From the NCBI RefSeq assembly GCF_014655715.1, contig NZ_BNBM01000011.1, forward strand, positions 62,001 through 126,000: 64,000 bases of DNA. The letters are read 5' to 3'. A program made the translations under genes and the position numbers. Under the pieces are notes generated by a model. The model was given only the letters and a program-made list of their open reading frames with translations. It did no database searches and was not told the origin of the DNA. The stretch is from Streptomyces lanatus (GTDB lineage: Bacteria > Actinomycetota > Actinomycetes > Streptomycetales > Streptomycetaceae). How positions within the stretch are numbered: position 1 is the stretch's first letter; each line of letters starts with the position of its first letter. Positions 61,152-64,000 of this stretch are shown here, one piece after another.

Positions 61152-62033
61152 CTACGGGTTCTCCCGGATCACCCGGGTGATCTCCAGGGCGATCCGCAGG
61201 ATCCCGGGGGAGCGGGCCGGGCAGGGCTTCGGCGTCGAGGTGGTCGGCGCCAGACAGAAGTGCAGATAGTCGTCGTCGCGGTGCAGGGCCGTACGGTCCC
61301 GGCCGGGCTGGGTGCAGTACGCGTCGTGCGCGCGCTCGTACGCCGTGCACGGCAGGTACTGCACCCAGGAGTAGCGGGCCCCGTCCGCGCTCACCGCCCT
61401 GCCCGCATCGGCGACCAGATCACCAGAGGCGGCGGCCCGCTCCTCGTAGAGGGCGTTCACCCGTCGGACCCGGTCCGGGGTGATCGGGTCAGGGCCCTGG
61501 AGCACCCAGACGATCCGAGCGTCCCCGGCCGCCGCGATCTGGTCCGCGAGCCGCTTCATGTCGGCCGCGTACCGCTTGAAGTACTTCTCCGGGGCGGCGT
61601 CGTACGTGATGCCGTCCATGCACGGCGTGTAACCCCACGCGTTGCCCCAGAACTGCAGCACCACGAAGTCGGGGCGCACCTCACGCACCAGGGCGGCCGC
61701 CTTGTCCCCGTCCGGGACCAGGGACCGCTCGCGCGTGCCCTCCAGGTAGTCGCACAGCGTCGTGCCCGAGTACGGGGCGCTGGTGTACGTCGCCCCCAGC
61801 TCCCGGCGCGTCTCCTGGCCGAGCACCTTCTGCGCCTCCATCGCGAGCGAGTCACCCAGATACAGCACGCGGGGCGCCTTCGGTGGGGCCGATGCCGGCG
61901 CCTTCTGCTGCGTGGTGACCGAGGCGCGCGGCACCTCCGGAGGCGGCGCGACCTCCGGCCCGGACGCCGGATCCCCGCACGCGCCGAGCAGCACGACGGC
62001 CAGCAGTACTCCCACGAACCACGGCTTGCGCAT
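61152..62033 (-). CDS. SGNH-type hydrolase lipoprotein
   Basis: This 293-residue lipoprotein has the lipobox LLGAC (15-19; Cys19 is lipidated), a Pro/Ala spacer, then an SGNH fold with YLGDSLAMEA (Ser62) and a late DDDYLHF that should supply the Asp-His pair. FWGNAWGYTPC holds the Asn block residue. Enzymes of this class are esterases or acyltransferases on polysaccharides. An ATG at 62033 follows GGGAG; the in-frame GTG further upstream is unlikely. Substrate unknown. Confidence 0.78.
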   Translation of the reverse strand: MRKPWFVGVLLAVVLLGACGDPASGPEVAPPPEVPRASVTTQQKAPASAPPKAPRVLYLGDSLAMEAQKVLGQETRRELGATYTSAPYSGTTLCDYLEGTRERSLVPDGDKAAALVREVRPDFVVLQFWGNAWGYTPCMDGITYDAAPEKYFKRYAADMKRLADQIAAAGDARIVWVLQGPDPITPDRVRRVNALYEERAAASGDLVADAGRAVSADGARYSWVQYLPCTAYERAHDAYCTQPGRDRTALHRDDDYLHFCLAPTTSTPKPCPARSPGILRIALEITRVIRENP

Positions 62034-62151
62034 ACGGCGACTCCCGCCCCGGAGACCGAAAACGGCTCCCCAGGCAAGCACGCCCGGGCGCAGGGCGGAA
62101 GACCCGCGTCGGCCACGGAATGCCCATGGCCGACGCCGACTTGACGATTGG

Positions 62152-63069
62152 TCAGACGCGGTCCGCCGCGATCAGCAGATACTGGAAACTGCCGTTGCGG
62201 TACGCGTTCAGGAACGTGTCCTCGATGCCCGTCACCAGGTGATCGGCCTCGCGGCGCAACTCCCAGTAGGGGATGGTCGCCTCGGTCAGGTCCTCGACGT
62301 GCACCGGGACCAGCCGGTTGCGGGCCATGGCGCGGAAGTACTCCGAGCGCGGGTGGATGTCGCAGATGTAGTGCGCGTTGATGAGGGACACCTCGCGCGA
62401 GGCCTGCCCGTAGGTGTCGTTGTAGCAGCCGGTGATCGTCACATAGCGACCGCCGCGGCGCAGCAGCCGGGCGTGCTCGGCGAACAGCAGGTCCAGCTCG
62501 ACGTACATGGTGGACTCGTTGTTCCAGGAGGCGGCGTACGCCCCGGACTCAAGGCCGGTGTCCAGCATGTTCCGATGGTGGTAGCGCACCCGGTCGTCGA
62601 TGCCCCGCTTACGGGCCTGCGCGTTGGCGAACTCGGCCTGCTTCTCGGAGATGGTGACCCCGTCGGCGTGGCAGCCGTAGCGCAGATTGGCCACGACACT
62701 GCCGCCGCCGCGCCCGCAGCCGGCGTCGAAGACCCGGTCGGCGGGGGAGAGCGGACCGAGCCGCTCGGCGAGGAACTCGGCCTGGGCGTGCTCCAGCCGG
62801 TGCAGTTCGGTGGTGATCCGCTCCCGGCGCAGCTCGGCGTCGGGCTCATCGAGCACGGAGCGGTCGGCGGCCCCGATGCCGTAGTGATGGTGGTACAGGT
62901 CGTCGAGCTTTCCGAGTTCGAGGTTGACCGGGTTCTCCTCGGCGTTCCAGTAGTCCGCGACGCGGGTCTGGTACGTGGACTGGGTCGGCAGCGACACTTC
63001 GGCGGTGCCGGCTTCGGGGGCGATGGTCAACGGTGACTCCTCGGGTTGGTGCGTGTGACGTTCTGTCAT
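62152..63069 (-). CDS. gppmt: Geranyl diphosphate 2-C-methyltransferase
   Basis: This 305-residue SAM-dependent enzyme makes 2-methylgeranyl diphosphate, the precursor of 2-methylisoborneol. The SAM loop VFDAGCGRGGGS is at 113-124. The N-terminal YWNAEENPVNLELGKLDDLYHHHYGIG and the central WNNESTMYVELDLLFAEHARLL are diagnostic of the family. It lies 12 bases downstream of the cyclase gene on the same strand, the standard arrangement. Symbol written by function. Confidence 0.92.
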   Translation of the reverse strand: MTERHTHQPEESPLTIAPEAGTAEVSLPTQSTYQTRVADYWNAEENPVNLELGKLDDLYHHHYGIGAADRSVLDEPDAELRRERITTELHRLEHAQAEFLAERLGPLSPADRVFDAGCGRGGGSVVANLRYGCHADGVTISEKQAEFANAQARKRGIDDRVRYHHRNMLDTGLESGAYAASWNNESTMYVELDLLFAEHARLLRRGGRYVTITGCYNDTYGQASREVSLINAHYICDIHPRSEYFRAMARNRLVPVHVEDLTEATIPYWELRREADHLVTGIEDTFLNAYRNGSFQYLLIAADRV

Positions 63070-63080
63070 TCGACGGCGCT

Positions 63081-64000
63081 CTACCAGTAGTTGGGCAGGT
63101 GATAGCGGTGGGTGTTGGTGGCGTGCCACTCGTGGTTGCCGGCCACCCAGTCGGACAGACCCTGGGCGTAGCGCTCGATGAGCGGTGAGGTGGCGGCGAG
63201 CAGCGCGGACTCCTCCTCGAACGCCTCCATGATCCGGTTGTGGATCTCGACGGCCTTCAGATAGGCGGCCTTGAGACCACAGCGCTCGTTGCGGGCGATG
63301 ACCTGCGGCAGGTTCAGATGGTCGGGGTCGCCGGCCAGTTCCTTGGTGAAGGAGTACAGGTCGTTGACGATCGTGGTGGCGTTGCAGGCGAGCGCCGTGA
63401 TCCGCTGGATCTCGGGGCGGGCGTACAGCGCCTCGGGCAGTTCGTAGCCGTCGATGGCGTCCACGATCGACAGACAGGGCCGGAAGTTGTTGAACTGCCG
63501 CATCACCAGGTACTCCCAGACGTGCGGGACGTACCGGGTCTCGCTCCAGGCACCCTCGGCGAGATAGCCCAGGTGCAGCCGGGCCAGGTCGTGCACCAGG
63601 CGGTCGGTCTGGCTGGGCGTGGCGACGGCGGCGTAGTCCTTCAGCGCCCAGTGGTACGAGCGCAGCGGGCCGTCCCCCTGCATGCCGTGCGCCCACTGCT
63701 CCTGGTACTCCGGTGGGCCGTGGAACGGGTCGAGGGCCGACTGGGCCATGATCAGCCGCCCGCCCAGGCCGCTGCGCGAGGCGCCCCGGCCCTCGTCCTC
63801 CTCGCAGTAGCAGGAGTCCACGATGTTCTCGGCCAGCAGCAGCTTCCCGGCCGCCGTCAGACGCTCCAGGTCGGCCCCGGCCGGATGCTGGAGCACCACC
63901 GCCCGGCCGAACTGGAACCCGGAGAAGTCCCCCGACCAGGCCGGCGGGAACAGATCCAGGTCGCGGGCCCACTCCTCCAGCCTGCGGTCGACCTCCGCGG
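63081..64000 (-). CDS. 2-Methylisoborneol synthase, 5' end cut by window
   Basis: This frame runs from the stop at 63081 past the right edge of the window, so about 306 C-terminal residues are present. The Asp-rich motif reads DSCYCEED, in place of the usual DDCYCED, with the first Asp and the Glu kept; the NSE/DTE triad is NDLYSFTKE; the end NTHRYHLPNYW is typical. The enzyme cyclises 2-methylgeranyl diphosphate to 2-methylisoborneol. In many Streptomyces it is cargo of a family 2 encapsulin (formerly EshA-like), whose gene would be just outside the window. Confidence 0.9.
   Translation of the reverse strand, partial: AEVDRRLEEWARDLDLFPPAWSGDFSGFQFGRAVVLQHPAGADLERLTAAGKLLLAENIVDSCYCEEDEGRGASRSGLGGRLIMAQSALDPFHGPPEYQEQWAHGMQGDGPLRSYHWALKDYAAVATPSQTDRLVHDLARLHLGYLAEGAWSETRYVPHVWEYLVMRQFNNFRPCLSIVDAIDGYELPEALYARPEIQRITALACNATTIVNDLYSFTKELAGDPDHLNLPQVIARNERCGLKAAYLKAVEIHNRIMEAFEEESALLAATSPLIERYAQGLSDWVAGNHEWHATNTHRYHLPNYW

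Overview
This is a GC-rich, gene-dense window with an almost certain Streptomyces chromosomal origin. The evidence is codon use with G or C at nearly every third position, many GTG starts, leaderless promoters, and marker genes restricted to the genus or its relatives: a long chaplin, an SsgA-like protein, an NsdA/NsdB-type TPR regulator, popR with clpP3-clpP4, a streptophobe-family protein, a DUF6777 protein and the 2-methylisoborneol genes. From memory, several of these (nsdB, chpB, a GH19 chitinase, clpP3/clpP4) sit in one arm of the S. coelicolor chromosome near SCO7250-SCO7281, so the window looks like the equivalent arm region of a related species. No tRNA, rRNA, CRISPR array or intact insertion sequence was seen.

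Bases 1-16000 are catabolic. They hold a truncated cytochrome P450, a secreted Ntn-hydrolase acylase, two CoA ligases (one FadD-like, one PaaK-like), an alpha/beta hydrolase, a small excalibur protein and an LTA-synthase-like membrane enzyme. A block of acyl-CoA ligase, crotonase, two-part DUF35 protein and two thiolase-fold proteins follows. Its gene order and divergent arrangement resemble the mycobacterial sterol side-chain genes fadD19 / echA19 / Rv3521 / ltp4 / ltp3.

Bases 16000-31700 contain a DUF397 protein, a tandem universal stress protein, a GH95 alpha-L-fucosidase, a secreted amidase, a phosphotransferase divergent from the nsdB-like regulator, a PAS/PP2C phosphatase, an SsgA-family protein, a baeRF-type protein, a secreted peptidase-like hydrolase and a chpB-like chaplin. 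Much of this relates to development and the cell wall.

Bases 31700-50640 are mixed accessory metabolism and regulation: two GNAT proteins, a deaminase, an SDR protein, small membrane proteins, an ArsR-SRPBCC fusion controlled by a perfect palindrome, an ECF42-type sigma factor with its DGPF partner and a matching promoter, a broken GntR/HEAT chimera, a GH19 chitinase behind three DasR-like sites, two aldo/keto reductases, sphingomyelinase C, adenosine deaminase and a LysR regulator.

Bases 50700-58100 form a signalling block: an ABC transporter with two FHA domains, an SH3-like protein and a soluble Ser/Thr kinase, then a streptophobe protein, a DUF6777 protein and an anti-sigma-like ATPase. 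Bases 58100-61150 hold a DinB protein, popR, clpP4 and clpP3 with a PopR box, and a PhnB-like protein. The right edge carries an SGNH lipoprotein and the 2-methylisoborneol genes: the GPP methyltransferase and the 5'-truncated terpene cyclase.
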